The notes: generated by a model from the letters alone, not told the origin. Positions 1 through 9,579 are shown, counted from the first letter of the stretch. The stretch is 64,000 nucleotides of DNA from Nitrosospira briensis (GCF_900115125.1 NZ_FOVJ01000002.1:434001-498000); one strand, 5' to 3'. Numbers and translations are program-made.

Positions 1-1832
1 GCCCAGGCCAGATCACCTACCCTTTGAAAGCCGAACATCGAGTAAAAAATATAAAACGGGATCATTTGCACACCATGCGTACTATAGGCAGTTGCCGCCG
101 CCATCCACGATGACATGGCCCCCGCCTCATTGATGCCCTCTTGAAGAATCTGCCCGTTCTTGTCTTCCTTGTAATACATCAATTGATCAGCATCCTGTGG
201 CGTATAGAGCTGTCCCGTCGAAGACCAGATACCTAATTGCCGGAACATTCCCTCCATGCCGAAAGTACGCGATTCGTCCGCAACGATCGGCACCACCCTT
301 TTACCGATGTTCTTGTCTTTTACCAGAATATTGAGTATGCGTACGAAAGCCATGGTGGTGGATGATTCCCGCCCTTCGCCGCTGGCCTTGAGCAGCGTAT
401 CGAACGCGGACAACGGCGGTATCTGGAGCGCGTCAGCCTTGCGCTGGCGATGATGAATAAAGCCTCCCAGCGCCTGCCGCTGCTGGTGCATATAGATGGC
501 TTCGGGGGAATCCTTGTCAAATGTCAGATACGGTATGTCGTCTATCGTGTCGTCGGAAATTGGCAATGCAAAGCGGTCGCGAAATGCTTTCAGCGAAGTG
601 GTGCCCATTTTCTTTTGCTGGTGGGTAATGTTCTGCGCCTCGCCTGCTTCCCCCATCCCGTATCCCTTGATTGTCTTCGCGAGAATCACGGTCGGCTGCC
701 CGGTATGCCGTACCGCTGCGGCATATGCCGCATAGACTTTGTGCGGATCGTGACCACCGCGATTCAAACGCCATATGTCATCGTCGGACATGCTGGCGAC
801 CATCTCCAGCAGCTCCGGATATTTTCCGAAGAAGTGTTCACGAACATAGGCGCCGTCTCTCGACTTGAAGGTCTGGTATTCTCCATCAACGCATTCCATC
901 ATGCGTTGCTGCAGCAGGCCTTTGGTGTCCTTTGCAAATAGCGGGTCCCAATACGAACCCCAGATCACCTTGATGACGTTCCAGCCCGCGCCGCGAAAAG
1001 CGGCTTCGAGTTCCTGGATGATCTTCCCATTTCCTCGCACGGGTCCGTCCAGGCGCTGAAGGTTGCAGTTGATGACAAAAATCAGATTGTCCAGATTCTC
1101 CCGTGTGGCCAGCGAAATAGCGCCCATCGATTCCGGCTCGTCCATTTCCCCGTCGCCCATGAATGCCCAGACTTTGCGCCCCTGCGTCTTGACCAATCCG
1201 CGGCTGTCCAGATATTTCATGAAACGGGCCTGGTAGATCGCCATCAACGGTCCCAAACCCATCGATACCGTCGGGAACTGCCAGAAATCCGGCATTAGCC
1301 AGGGATGCGGATAAGAGGAAAGCCCCTTGCCCCCAACCTCGCGACGAAAATTATTGAGCTGGTCCTCCGTCAACTCTCCCAGCAGAAAGGCGTAGGCATA
1401 AAGGCCGGGGGAAGAGTGCCCCTGTGCGAATACCAGATCCCCACCGTGACTTTCCGAGGCTGCATGCCAGAAATGATTGTAGCCGACGTCATAGAGGGTA
1501 GCGGCGGACGCGAAGCTGGCAATATGCCCGCCGACATTGGAATTCTTGTTGGCGCGCAGCACCATCGCCATGGAATTCCAGCGGACGTAGGAACGAATGC
1601 GATGCTCCAGAGCATGATTGCCAGGCGACCGGTCTTCCTTCCCCGGTGGAATGGTATTGATATACGCAGTGGTGGCGCTGTAAGGAAGGTATGCGCCTGA
1701 ACGGCGGGCTTTTTCCACCAGCCGCTCCAGCAGGTAGTGCGCCCGCTCGGTTCCTTCGTGCGTTAGCACGGAGTCCAGCGCCTCCAGCCACTCCTGCGTT
1801 TCTGGTGGATCTATGTCGGGTATGGGTTCCAT
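1..1832 (-). CDS. aceE: Pyruvate dehydrogenase E1 component, homodimeric type (partial, C-terminus beyond the left edge)
   Basis: This encodes the thiamine-diphosphate E1 subunit that decarboxylates pyruvate and acetylates the lipoyl groups of AceF. About 610 N-terminal residues are visible of the roughly 880-890 usual for the AceE family; the frame is open to the edge. The TPP/Mg motif GDGEMDEPES starts near residue 226 and the matching NCNLQRLDGP segment lies downstream; GGHIASFASAATLYDVGYNH near residue 101 and SSYPHPWLMPDFWQFPTVSM near 172 are family hallmarks. The start ATG (MEPIPDIDPP) is preceded by a GAGA stretch; a second ATG seven bases upstream is in another frame. folD lies 81 bases upstream on the same strand, so co-transcription is possible. 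Identification is firm; aceF would be expected to the left but cannot be seen. Confidence 0.95.
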   Translation of the reverse strand, partial: MEPIPDIDPPETQEWLEALDSVLTHEGTERAHYLLERLVEKARRSGAYLPYSATTAYINTIPPGKEDRSPGNHALEHRIRSYVRWNSMAMVLRANKNSNVGGHIASFASAATLYDVGYNHFWHAASESHGGDLVFAQGHSSPGLYAYAFLLGELTEDQLNNFRREVGGKGLSSYPHPWLMPDFWQFPTVSMGLGPLMAIYQARFMKYLDSRGLVKTQGRKVWAFMGDGEMDEPESMGAISLATRENLDNLIFVINCNLQRLDGPVRGNGKIIQELEAAFRGAGWNVIKVIWGSYWDPLFAKDTKGLLQQRMMECVDGEYQTFKSRDGAYVREHFFGKYPELLEMVASMSDDDIWRLNRGGHDPHKVYAAYAAAVRHTGQPTVILAKTIKGYGMGEAGEAQNITHQQKKMGTTSLKAFRDRFALPISDDTIDDIPYLTFDKDSPEAIYMHQQRQALGGFIHHRQRKADALQIPPLSAFDTLLKASGEGRESSTTMAFVRILNILVKDKNIGKRVVPIVADESRTFGMEGMFRQLGIWSSTGQLYTPQDADQLMYYKEDKNGQILQEGINEAGAMSSWMAAATAYSTHGVQMIPFYIFYSMFGFQRVGDLAW

Positions 1833-1870
1833 ATTTCATCTCGAAATTGTTGGTTTGCCGGTAGGTCTCA

Positions 1871-1901
1871 GCCGGCAATATGGTTCGCCGTATTGCCCGG
1901 C
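1871..1901 (-). other. Intercistronic stem-loop between folD and aceE
   Basis: GCCGGCAATA (1871-1880) pairs with TATTGCCCGGC (1891-1901) with one bulged base around a ten-base loop. There is no T-run on either side, so an intrinsic terminator is unlikely; an mRNA processing or stabilising hairpin between the two genes is a guess. Confidence 0.4.
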
Positions 1902-1913
1902 GGCGCAGCTCGG

Positions 1914-2780
1914 CTAAACGCTGCTAAACCCGGAATGCGCGCGTTCCGCGGCCTCGATTGTATTACACAGCAACATGGCGATTGTCATTGGGCCTACACC
2001 GCCCGGCACAGGCGTGATGTAAGCCGCTTTTTCCTTGACTGACTCGAAATCGACGTCACCCGTAAGCTTGCCGTCGGGCAAGCGATTGATGCCAACGTCT
2101 ATCACCGCCGCTCCGGGTTTTACCATGCCGGCAGTAATCATACGCGGTTTTCCGGTGGCAACCACCAGGATGTCAGCCCGGCTCGTGTGTTCTGCGAGGT
2201 TGCGGGTCCTGGACGTGCAGATGGTGACAGTCGCACCCTTTTGCAACAGCATCAGCGCCATCGGCTTGCCCACGATGTTGCTGCGGCCTACTACTACCGC
2301 ATGCTGCCCCTCGATCGGAATATCATACCTTTCCAGCATTTTCATTATCCCCTGAGGGGTGCAAGGTGGAAAAATGGTATTGCCGGTAACAAGCGCACCA
2401 ATGTTATACAAATGAAAACCATCCACGTCCTTTTCCACCGCGACTGATGCAATTACTGTATTGCTGTCAAAGTGCGGCGGCAGGGGCAGCTGTACCAGAA
2501 TGCCATGAATTGCCGGATTCCTGTTCAGTTCCTGGATACGACGTATCACCTCGTCCTGGCTCGCGCTTGCCGGGAACTCATGTATTTCGGAATAAATTCC
2601 CGTGTCGCTGCTGGCCTTGGCCTTGTTTCGGACGTAAATACTTGAAGCCGGATTATCCCCCGCAATGACTACCGCCAATCCGGGCTGCATGCCTTTTGCC
2701 GTCAAACGCATGGCGCGGATCTTCCACTCCGCCCGCACCTCTCGGGCAAACGCATTCCCATCCATGATTTTGGCGCTCAT
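1914..2780 (-). CDS. folD: Bifunctional methylenetetrahydrofolate dehydrogenase / methenyltetrahydrofolate cyclohydrolase
   Basis: FolD interconverts 5,10-methylene-, 5,10-methenyl- and 10-formyl-tetrahydrofolate using NADP, supplying one-carbon units for purines, thymidylate and formyl-Met. The 288-residue length is typical. Visible signatures are Tyr49 and Lys53 in SSIYVRNK, the DVDGFH segment, the NADP-binding GRSNIVGKP and the C-terminal [12 protein letters not shown]. The start [10 protein letters not shown] matches the usual MSA.I.DG beginning of the family. A MITE-like element ends only three bases upstream of the ATG, so the ribosome-binding region is formed by the end of that element (TTTAGGATA before ATG). 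A 65-codon open frame through the element stops at TAATG overlapping the folD start, but I do not think that frame is a gene. aceE follows on the same strand. Confidence 0.95.
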   Translation of the reverse strand: MSAKIMDGNAFAREVRAEWKIRAMRLTAKGMQPGLAVVIAGDNPASSIYVRNKAKASSDTGIYSEIHEFPASASQDEVIRRIQELNRNPAIHGILVQLPLPPHFDSNTVIASVAVEKDVDGFHLYNIGALVTGNTIFPPCTPQGIMKMLERYDIPIEGQHAVVVGRSNIVGKPMALMLLQKGATVTICTSRTRNLAEHTSRADILVVATGKPRMITAGMVKPGAAVIDVGINRLPDGKLTGDVDFESVKEKAAYITPVPGGVGPMTIAMLLCNTIEAAERAHSGFSSV

Positions 2781-2783
2781 TAT

Positions 2784-3019
2784 CCTAAATCCGGCAGTTG
2801 GACGGGGTGGAGTGTGCGGTTTTTGGGGTGCAGGGCAAGGCGCAACGACGCGGAATGGTCATTCCATTCCATGGAGTTGCAACGCAGCCATGTGCCGCAA
2901 AAACCGTTCAATCCGCCTCGTAGCGAACTCACCAGAAAGGTGAAGGCCAAGGGATACAAAAAGCCTCTGTGGATCATAACGCTAAATTGAAAAATAAGCG
3001 GTCAACTGCCGGGTTTAGG
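2784..3019. mobile_element. MITE-like element, complete copy with terminal inverted repeats
   Basis: CCTAAATCCGGCAGTTG (2784-2800) and CAACTGCCGGGTTTAGG (3003-3019) are 17 bp terminal inverted repeats matching at 16 positions. The 236 bp interior can fold back on itself: CGGTTTTTG near 2818 faces CAAAAACCG near 2900, and GAATGG faces CCATTC around a central palindromic patch. No transposase frame is present. A second, incomplete copy lies at 20410-20545. I could not see a clear target-site duplication. Together this fits a non-autonomous miniature inverted-repeat element; the parent transposon family is not identified. Confidence 0.7.
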
Positions 3020-3186
3020 ACCATGTGCTCGATCTACAATATAGGTGAGTGGGTGAGTAGACGAACAATTATACTTTGTCCCCCCGCAGCTTTCACGCCC
3101 GGCAGTTTTATTGCGTGTTATTGCGAACAACTGCAAGCACGCGACAGTCGGCGCGCACTGCGATGTGATGCCGGCATGCCTCTGAA

Positions 3187-3843
3187 TCAGGACGGGGGGG
3201 AAGCCGGCTGGTTTGGCTTCTTGATCTTGACTCGATAAATCAGCAATCCGATCAAGAACGTGGGAATGACAACCAGGGCTGCAGCCATCAATCCTGCCGC
3301 CAATATATCGATCCCCTCGCTTTTCGGGATGAATATCGTAGTAAGCCAGATTGTCAAAAAGGCAGCCACCGCACCACCTATCGCCATAATCTTCTTGCCA
3401 CGTTCGAAGAGCCGCCATAATGCGCCGGAGACGCGTGTTTCATCCCGATATTCATCAAAGAGCCTGATCATGCTATCGTCATTCACCTCTGCGTCGTAAC
3501 CCATGGCTACGGCCAGTGTGTCGGCGCCGCCTTCCACCAGAGACATTTTTTTCAGGAATTCTATTCGCTGTTCAGCCTGCTTCTTTTTCATGCCATCGCT
3601 GATCAGCATCGATTGAAGTGCGTCAAAAGCATGATCACGTGCGTTGATTGGCAAACCGAGGCTCTCGCCCTTGCGCCACATCACACCGATCAGATAAAGC
3701 TGAATGGTCATTTGCCTGAACAGCGGCGCAAAATCATATCCTTTGTCTTTAATCTGCGGGAGCTGTGAAGCCAGTATCTCGCGCGCATTTTGCACGCAAA
3801 TATCAATTGCGGACGTTCCCGGCTCAGTTTTCGTGTCATTCAT
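3187..3843 (-). CDS. Unknown protein with two C-terminal membrane segments
   Basis: I do not recognise this 218-residue protein. The first 145 residues are soluble and mostly charged helix, including a stretch rich in Lys and Glu around residues 85-100 (KKKQAEQRIEFLKK). Two hydrophobic segments follow, roughly residues 150-172 (GGAVAAFLTIWLTTIFI) and 181-205 (LAAGLMAAALVVIPTFLIGL), separated by a short loop, then a basic tail ending in KIKKPNQPASPPS. This suggests a cytoplasmic domain anchored by a helical hairpin in the inner membrane. It stands alone: folD is over 400 bases away on the same strand with the MITE-like element between, and the upstream flavoprotein is divergent. Codon use looks like that of its neighbours. 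The frame is long and the layout is protein-like, so I believe it is real, but no function can be given. Confidence 0.75.
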   Translation of the reverse strand: MNDTKTEPGTSAIDICVQNAREILASQLPQIKDKGYDFAPLFRQMTIQLYLIGVMWRKGESLGLPINARDHAFDALQSMLISDGMKKKQAEQRIEFLKKMSLVEGGADTLAVAMGYDAEVNDDSMIRLFDEYRDETRVSGALWRLFERGKKIMAIGGAVAAFLTIWLTTIFIPKSEGIDILAAGLMAAALVVIPTFLIGLLIYRVKIKKPNQPASPPS

Positions 3844-4184
3844 TGTCGAAATTTACGGGCCATGCCCAGCCTTAGCTTTGAATTTATAGGGGAACCCATT
3901 ATATACTGGCATCAGCCTAGTTGAATAAGGATGAATTGGGTGCTGTTGCATCAATCAGCCGCGAAATTCGCCGCATGCAACTCACCCATTCGTGAAGCAT
4001 CAGGCAGTCTTCAAAAATCGAGACAGGGTTTTCATGAGGTTTCCAACCTATTGGATAGGTCCCATCTGTCAGAGTTCCGCGATGTGGCGCAACACCCTTT
4101 GCCATAATTCGATATCGGAAAGATCGGAATATTATAACTTGGTCAATTTTTAATGCGCTTTAGGCGTCTACATAGGAAACCATC
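3844..4184. other. Intergenic region without a convincing gene
   Basis: This divergent spacer lies between the membrane protein and the flavoprotein gene. It holds the nested inverted repeat at 3933-3991. A 62-codon frame on the minus strand (3917-4105) crosses that repeat and shows no family resemblance I can defend. An AGGA Shine-Dalgarno precedes the flavoprotein start at 4185. Confidence 0.6.
3933..3991. repeat. Nested imperfect inverted repeat (REP-like)
   Basis: The left arm GAATTGGGTGCTGTTGCAT (3933-3951) and right arm ATGCAACTCACCCATTC (3975-3991) pair as GAAT, GGGTG and GTTGCAT blocks with small bulges. Inside sits a second palindrome, GCGAAATTCGC (3961-3971). The result is a 59-base structure that could form a cruciform or RNA hairpin. 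There is no T-run, so it is not a standard terminator. Whether it recurs elsewhere in the genome cannot be seen here. Confidence 0.6.
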
Positions 4185-5363
4185 ATGAAACATCATAAAT
4201 ATCTTATTGTGGGCGGTGGAATTACCGCCGATTCCGCTGTTCACGGCATCCGCAAGGTCGATCCGGACGGCGCCATCGCCATGATCTGTGAGGAGCAGCA
4301 CCGGCCATATGATCGCCCCCCCCTTACCAAATCACTGTGGAAGGGCGCGCCCTACCAATCCATATGGCGCGATGAGCACGGACTGAACGTTGCCATTCAC
4401 CTGGGCAAAAAAGTGGTGGCGCTTGATCCGGCAAGGAAGACTGCTACCGATGACGCGGGAAACGTCTACACCTACGAAAAGCTATTGCTTGCCACGGGCG
4501 GCATCGTGCGGCGTTTTCCCGGTTTTGACGGAAGCATAATCTACTACAGAACCGCTGACGACTACCGCAAATTGCGCGAACTGAGTGAGCACGGTTCGGA
4601 CTTTGTCGTTATCGGCGGGGGCTTCATCGGTTCCGAAATCGCCGCTGCGCTTGCAATGAACGACAAACGGGTCACAATGATCTTTCCGGAGAACGGAATC
4701 AGCTCACGGGTTTATCCGCCACCTCTTGTTGAATTCCTGAGTTCATATTACCGCGAAAAGGGTGTCACTGTGCTTGCGTCCGAAACGGTTAAATCCCTGC
4801 GGACCGAAGGCGCCAAAACAATCGTGACAACGGGAAACGGCACGGAAATTTCCGCCGACGGCGTTGTGGCCGGGCTGGGTATTCTCCCCAATACGGATCT
4901 GGCCGCACAGGCCGGGCTTGCTATTGACAACGGCATAGTAGTGGACGAATTGCTGCGTACGAGCAATCCCGACATCTACGCTGCGGGCGACGTGGCAAAC
5001 TTCTACAGCCACATATTGGAAAAACGTACTCGCGTGGAGCATGAGGATAACGCCAACATCATGGGAGAAACGGCGGGCAGGAACATGGCCGGCGAGTCGG
5101 AGCCATATCATCACCAACCCTTCTTTTATTCCGACCTGTTTGACCTGGGCTATGAAGCAGTGGGAGAACTGGATTCCAGTCTTGATATTATCGAAGACTG
5201 GAAAGAACCTTTCCGCAAAGGCGTAATTTATTATTTACGGGACGGCCGTGTCCGCGGTGTCCTGCTTTGGAATACCTGGGGACAGGTTGCTGCCGCTACT
5301 GAGCTAATTGCAGAAAAGGCTGCGCATACCAGCGAGACGCTGATGGGCCACATATCAGACTAA
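4185..5363 (+). CDS. AIF-like FAD-dependent pyridine nucleotide-disulphide oxidoreductase
   Basis: The 392-residue protein has the two-Rossmann layout of ferredoxin-reductase/AIF-type flavoproteins. The FAD dinucleotide motif VGGGITADSA is at residues 9-18, the PYDRPPLTK segment that contacts the flavin near 43-51, the NAD(P)H motif VIGGGFIGSEIAAAL near 142-156, and the second FAD motif IYAAGDVANF near 265-274. The C-terminal domain (FFYSDLFDLGYEAVGELD) resembles the AIF C-terminal domain rather than a disulphide dimerisation domain. It probably passes electrons from NAD(P)H to a small redox protein or quinone, but no ferredoxin or Rieske gene is adjacent, so the partner is unknown. An AGGA Shine-Dalgarno supports the start. 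The family call is firm; the role is not. Confidence 0.85.
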   Translation: MKHHKYLIVGGGITADSAVHGIRKVDPDGAIAMICEEQHRPYDRPPLTKSLWKGAPYQSIWRDEHGLNVAIHLGKKVVALDPARKTATDDAGNVYTYEKLLLATGGIVRRFPGFDGSIIYYRTADDYRKLRELSEHGSDFVVIGGGFIGSEIAAALAMNDKRVTMIFPENGISSRVYPPPLVEFLSSYYREKGVTVLASETVKSLRTEGAKTIVTTGNGTEISADGVVAGLGILPNTDLAAQAGLAIDNGIVVDELLRTSNPDIYAAGDVANFYSHILEKRTRVEHEDNANIMGETAGRNMAGESEPYHHQPFFYSDLFDLGYEAVGELDSSLDIIEDWKEPFRKGVIYYLRDGRVRGVLLWNTWGQVAAATELIAEKAAHTSETLMGHISD

Positions 5364-5383
5364 ACTGCCCGAACCAGCCGACA

Positions 5384-5485
5384 AAACCCGGGTTTAAGTC
5401 CCGGTGTTCCGTCCCATCTTTGGGGAGTGCTCGTTATTTACGCGCGCTAGCGTGCAAAAGTCGTAACGGAAGGCTCTCCTTCCGT
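5384..5485. other. Intergenic hairpins between the flavoprotein gene and pyrC
   Basis: AAACCCGGGTTT (5384-5395) is a perfect 12 bp palindrome just after the flavoprotein stop, and ACGGAAGG/CCTTCCGT (5466-5473 with 5478-5485) is an 8 bp stem closed by a CTCT tetraloop. Neither has a T-run. The second lies in the likely pyrC leader, about 120 bases before the start, and could be regulatory, but nothing shows that. Confidence 0.35.
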
Positions 5486-5604
5486 GGCGAGCAAGGTACA
5501 CCTTTCATTGCCGGCGTGGACCGAATCCGGCGTCAGGCAAAGAAGAGGAAATTCATGCTGTTTTCACGCCGCACAAATAAGAGAAGCGATTTTCAGGGAT
5601 TATC

Positions 5605-6648
5605 TTGAGCCTAATCCCGACCCTCACTCTTACACGACCAGACGATTGTCATCTTCATCTTCGGGATGGCGAGCAGATGCGCGCGGTGCTGCCCGATACC
5701 GTGCGACGCTTTGCCCGTGCCATTGTCATGCCCAACCTCAGGCCGGCTGTGGTGACAACGGAAATGGCGCTCGCCTACCATGACCGAATCCTGGCCGCCC
5801 TTCCGCCCGGCACGCAGTTCGAGCCGCTGATGACGCTCTATCTTACCGATAACACGACAAGCACGGAAATTATCCTGGCGAAGAACAGTGGCGCGATACA
5901 TGGGGTGAAATATTATCCCGCCGGCGCGACGACAAACTCCGCCGCGGGAGTAAGCGATATTGCAAGATGCTACGGAACGCTAGCGACAATGGAAGAGACA
6001 GGCATGCCGCTACTGGTGCATGGCGAGGTGACCGACCCGGAAGTGGATGTGTTCGACAAGGAAAAGATTTTCCTGGAGCGAGTACTGGTCCCGGTAACAC
6101 AACGGTTTCCGCGTTTGCGCGTGGTGTTCGAACATATCACTACGTCAGAGGCAGTGGATTTCGTCACCTCTGCCTCGAACCATATTGCCGCCACCATCAC
6201 CGTTCATCATATGCTGCTCAACCGCAATGCCCTGTTTCAGGGCGGCATCCACCCGCACCATTATTGTCTTCCTGTGCTGAAGCGTGAAACTCATCGGCGA
6301 AAACTTGTCGCGGCCGCCACCAGCGGCAGCCCAAAATTTTTCCTCGGAACAGATAGCGCACCTCATTCCCGTTCCACAAAGGAAAGCGCCTGCGGCTGCG
6401 CAGGCATCTATACCGCTCACGCGGCGATCGAACTTTATGCGGAAGTCTTTGAACAGGTGGGCGCGCTGGATAAACTGGAAGCTTTCGCCAGCTTTCATGG
6501 CGCGGATTTCTACCGGTTGCCGCGTAACAGGGACAGTATTACGCTGAAGAAAGAAAGCTGGAAGGCAGCGACGGAACTTGAATTTGGAGGTGAAACGCTG
6601 GTTCCATTGCGGGCGGGGGAAAGCCTGGGCTGGAAATTGATAGGCTGA
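5605..6648 (+). CDS. pyrC: Dihydroorotase, class II
   Basis: PyrC closes carbamoyl-aspartate to dihydroorotate, the third step of pyrimidine synthesis. The 347 residues match the E. coli-type enzyme over the full length. Zinc ligands His16 and His18 are in DCHLHLRDG, the carboxylated lysine is Lys102 in [11 protein letters not shown], further ligands are His139 (LLVHGEV) and His177 (FEHITT), and the catalytic Asp is in [10 protein letters not shown]. The start is a TTG, with CAGGGA seven bases upstream; no ATG is available near the conserved N-terminus, so I accept TTG. recQ begins one base after the stop codon, which implies a transcriptional and probably translational unit. Identification is firm. 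Confidence 0.96.
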   Translation: MSLIPTLTLTRPDDCHLHLRDGEQMRAVLPDTVRRFARAIVMPNLRPAVVTTEMALAYHDRILAALPPGTQFEPLMTLYLTDNTTSTEIILAKNSGAIHGVKYYPAGATTNSAAGVSDIARCYGTLATMEETGMPLLVHGEVTDPEVDVFDKEKIFLERVLVPVTQRFPRLRVVFEHITTSEAVDFVTSASNHIAATITVHHMLLNRNALFQGGIHPHHYCLPVLKRETHRRKLVAAATSGSPKFFLGTDSAPHSRSTKESACGCAGIYTAHAAIELYAEVFEQVGALDKLEAFASFHGADFYRLPRNRDSITLKKESWKAATELEFGGETLVPLRAGESLGWKLIG

Positions 6649-6649
6649 C

Positions 6650-8530
6650 ATGCAGACACAGCAGGAATCCCGGGTTTCCGAAGCTTCCTCCGACACGCCG
6701 TCGCGCGCGCTCGCCATTCTCAAAGACATTTTCGGTTACCCCGCTTTTCGCGGGCTTCAAGCCGAGGTAATTACGCATATTGCCGGGGGTGGGGACTGCC
6801 TTGTGCTGATGCCAACCGGCGGGGGCAAATCGTTGTGTTACCAGATCCCCGCATTATTGCGCGACGGCGTTGCGGTAGTGGTTTCGCCGCTGATTGCGTT
6901 AATGCAGGATCAGGTAGCGGCTTTGCATGAAGCGGGGGTGCGCGCGGCATTCCTCAATTCTTCGATGACGCAAGCGGAAGCGGCAGCGGTTGAGCGCGGC
7001 ATGCTCACCGGAATGCACAATCTGATATATGTAGCTCCGGAGCGGCTGTTAACGTCCCGCTTCCTTGATCTGCTCTCTCGTACGCATCTCTCGCTGTTCG
7101 CCATTGATGAGGCGCATTGCGTGTCGCAGTGGGGGCACGACTTCCGCCCGGAGTACATCCAGCTTTCGATTCTGCATAAGCGCTTTCCGAACGTGCCACG
7201 CATCGCCCTGACCGCAACGGCGGATAACGTGACACGCGAGGAAATCGTGGAACGGCTCGGCCTCAACGGCGCCCGCATATTCATTTCCAGCTTCGATCGT
7301 CCCAATATTCGCTATCAGATTGTGGACAAAGTGAATGGCAGGGCCCAATTGCTTGATTTCATCCGTGCTGAGCATGACGGCGACGCCGGTATCGTCTATT
7401 GCCTCTCGCGCAGGAAAGTCGAGGAAACAGCGGCATGGCTGGTCGGGAAGGGCATACGCGCGCTTGCATACCATGCGGGCATGGGCGCGCCAGACCGCAG
7501 CCGCAATCAGGAACAATTTCTGCGCGTGGATGGAGTTGTGATGGTCGCCACCATTGCATTCGGCATGGGCATAGACAAGCCGGACGTTCGCTTTGTCGCT
7601 CATCTCGACCTGCCCAAAAGCGTGGAAGGCTACTACCAGGAAACCGGTCGGGCTGGACGCGATGGCCAGGCAGCTACTGCCTGGATGGCGTACGGCTTGG
7701 GAGATGTAGTCCAGCAGCGGCGCATGATCGAAAGTTCGGAGGCAGAGCCGCAGTTTAAACGTGTAGCCTCGGCCAAGCTCGAAGCGCTGCTGGCGTTGTG
7801 CGAGTCGACCACCTGCCGCCGCGTGCGCCTGCTTGGCTATTTCGGCGAGTCGTCGACCAGCAGCGCATGCGGCAATTGCGACGTCTGTCTCAATCCACCG
7901 CAAGTGTGGGACGGCACGGTGGCGGCGCAAAAGGCGTTATCTTGCGTATTCCGCACAGACCAGCGCTTCGGCGCCGGGCACCTGATCGACGTGCTCCGCG
8001 GCAATGAGACCGGGCGGGTAACGCAGTGGGGTCACGACAAGGTCAGCACCTTCGGTATCGGCAAGGAACTGGACGAAAAGACATGGCGGGCCGTGTTCCG
8101 GCAATTGGCGGCACTCGGCTTGCTTGCTGCGGATGTCGAGGGCCATGGTTCGCTACACCTCACCGCCGCCAGCCGCGCCGTGCTGAATGGGAGTCAAGCA
8201 GTGCCTCTGCGTCTGCAGCCTGAACGTAAAAAGACTTCGGCCAGGACCGGGAGCGCGTGTGAAGACAGGTCCGCCGCGCTTGATCCAGCGGCTCAGGCAT
8301 TGTGGGTGCGCCTGCGCGCGTGGCGCGCTGACGTGGCGAAGCAGCACGGCGTTCCTGCTTATGTCGTATTTCATGATGCGACACTGGCGGAATTAGTGCG
8401 CAGGCACCCGCAGACAGAAAGTGGACTGAGCCAGATAACCGGTATCGGTACACGTAAACTGGAGAGTTACGGCGAGGAACTGCTTGAGATTCTTCGGCTT
8501 CAACTTGATTCCGGGTCACGTTTGGAGTGA
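6650..8530 (+). CDS. recQ: ATP-dependent DNA helicase RecQ
   Basis: RecQ is a 3'-5' superfamily 2 helicase acting in recombination and fork repair. The 626-residue protein has the full architecture: Walker A TGGGKS at residues 56-61, DEAH at 153-156 ([12 protein letters not shown]), helicase C motifs including [10 protein letters not shown], a four-cysteine zinc site around residues 385-415 (CRR ... CGNCDVC), a winged-helix RQC region, and a C-terminal HRDC domain (roughly 540-615, containing [13 protein letters not shown]). About 18 residues precede the usual family start; the ATG used here lies one base after the pyrC stop, and no better start is evident. It converges with the next minus-strand gene. 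Confidence 0.96.
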   Translation: MQTQQESRVSEASSDTPSRALAILKDIFGYPAFRGLQAEVITHIAGGGDCLVLMPTGGGKSLCYQIPALLRDGVAVVVSPLIALMQDQVAALHEAGVRAAFLNSSMTQAEAAAVERGMLTGMHNLIYVAPERLLTSRFLDLLSRTHLSLFAIDEAHCVSQWGHDFRPEYIQLSILHKRFPNVPRIALTATADNVTREEIVERLGLNGARIFISSFDRPNIRYQIVDKVNGRAQLLDFIRAEHDGDAGIVYCLSRRKVEETAAWLVGKGIRALAYHAGMGAPDRSRNQEQFLRVDGVVMVATIAFGMGIDKPDVRFVAHLDLPKSVEGYYQETGRAGRDGQAATAWMAYGLGDVVQQRRMIESSEAEPQFKRVASAKLEALLALCESTTCRRVRLLGYFGESSTSSACGNCDVCLNPPQVWDGTVAAQKALSCVFRTDQRFGAGHLIDVLRGNETGRVTQWGHDKVSTFGIGKELDEKTWRAVFRQLAALGLLAADVEGHGSLHLTAASRAVLNGSQAVPLRLQPERKKTSARTGSACEDRSAALDPAAQALWVRLRAWRADVAKQHGVPAYVVFHDATLAELVRRHPQTESGLSQITGIGTRKLESYGEELLEILRLQLDSGSRLE

Positions 8531-8573
8531 TGAAATTCATGTCATTTTCAACCCGGAAGAATAAGCACCGGCC

Positions 8574-8942
8574 TTACCAATGTCGCTTGGCACGGTTCCA
8601 ACGGTAGAGCAGGCGGGCAAAGACATTGTATGCCGTTTGCGCAAATGATCTTAGAACGGGCAACTGAAACAGTTTTGCCAGCCAGCGCTGACCAGGCGTT
8701 TGTGACCATAACCGAGTGAAAGCGTCGGCTCCGACATTGAGCCGCCCATCCGGGTCTTTGACATACAGCCGCTCCCGAACCTGCTCCAATGACGCGCCCA
8801 CCTCCCGCACGGCCTCAGGGTTTTCGTGCACATCAACCCACTCGATGTCCCTGATGCCGCACGCCTCCATACGCTGGCGCTGATCCTTGATGCCCGCATT
8901 ACAAACCGGGCAAGCGCTGTTGTAGTAGACCTTGCTGGGCAT
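8574..8942 (-). CDS. DUF393 (DCC-family) thiol-disulphide oxidoreductase-like protein
   Basis: This 122-residue protein belongs to the DUF393 family, named DCC for its N-terminal redox motif. The motif here is CPVC at residues 11-14 in YYNSACPVCNAGI; the leading Asp of the family's DxxCPxC signature is replaced by Ser. The body has the expected WVDVHENPE segment and a C-terminal amphipathic helix (PVLRSFAQTAYNVFARLLYRW) typical of the family. The substrate is unknown. It may have a thioredoxin-like fold and act in the cytoplasm, since no signal peptide is present. It is convergent with recQ and about 65 bases downstream of the lipoprotein gene on the same strand. Confidence 0.85.
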   Translation of the reverse strand: MPSKVYYNSACPVCNAGIKDQRQRMEACGIRDIEWVDVHENPEAVREVGASLEQVRERLYVKDPDGRLNVGADAFTRLWSQTPGQRWLAKLFQLPVLRSFAQTAYNVFARLLYRWNRAKRHW

Positions 8943-9006
8943 GTTCCAACCCTCGACATATGATTCTGAAAACGCAACAAGGGATATCCGGAACTCGAAT
9001 CCTTAA

Positions 9007-9348
9007 CTACTCACAACGATAGACAACGCCAAGAACGGTTGTGTTCGAGGTCCCTTTGCTGCCCCATGCGTTGGTATTACTGGAGTCTTGCACCCAGACA
9101 TAGTTTCCGCCCATCTCAGCCGCCTTGTTCCGCAGGTCGTTTCTGGCCCCGATGAGGAGATTTTTGTTTGATGTGTAATCGCCCGTAAACCAGTTGCCCT
9201 GTGAGCCCACGACATCTCCGAGCGGCTTGCAATTGCCGGGCGGCTTTTCCGTTACGAGTTCAACGGATTTTCCTTCCGGCGTCGTTGAAATCGCTGAACA
9301 GCCAACAAGAAGAAGAACTGATACCGCAGCGCCTGTTTTCATGATCAT
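9007..9348 (-). CDS. Small DUF4156-like lipoprotein
   Basis: The 113-residue product starts with a lipoprotein signal peptide: a short basic start, hydrophobic VSVLLLVGC and a lipobox cysteine at residue 17. The remainder (NCKPLGDVVGSQGNW, then ARNDLRNKAAEMGGNYVWVQ, then VYRCE) matches the DUF4156 pattern of small envelope lipoproteins, in which two cysteines at either end could form a disulphide. Its function is unknown. GGGAG lies about ten bases upstream of the start; ATG two codons later is an alternative. There is no obvious operon partner. Confidence 0.8.
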   Translation of the reverse strand: MIMKTGAAVSVLLLVGCSAISTTPEGKSVELVTEKPPGNCKPLGDVVGSQGNWFTGDYTSNKNLLIGARNDLRNKAAEMGGNYVWVQDSSNTNAWGSKGTSNTTVLGVVYRCE

Positions 9349-9579
9349 CTATCTTTCTCCCATGTCTCATGCTTCTGATCGATCGTCTTTACCCCAAAAC
9401 TTTAGGATCGACGACAAATAGCTTGGAGACTTCCGGATTTCCGCTAGAAGGACTGTGCGCCCGTGTTCATCGCATAAAAACCCAGGAAGCAGCGTTTGAT
9501 GATTGTACGGCTTGGGGCGTAGCCGTCAACCAAACAGTATCACGCTTCACTTTCTTAAACCGGTAGTCACACTGGGCTG

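Noticed and set aside
2780-2977. A 65-codon minus-strand frame whose stop overlaps the folD start (TAATG)
   Set aside because: It runs through the MITE-like element; the second copy of the element has a one-base length difference that breaks the frame, so it is not a conserved protein.
3917-4105. A 62-codon minus-strand frame that could be the end of a transposase
   Set aside because: No family motif can be shown and it lies across a nested inverted repeat, so the open frame is probably a by-product.
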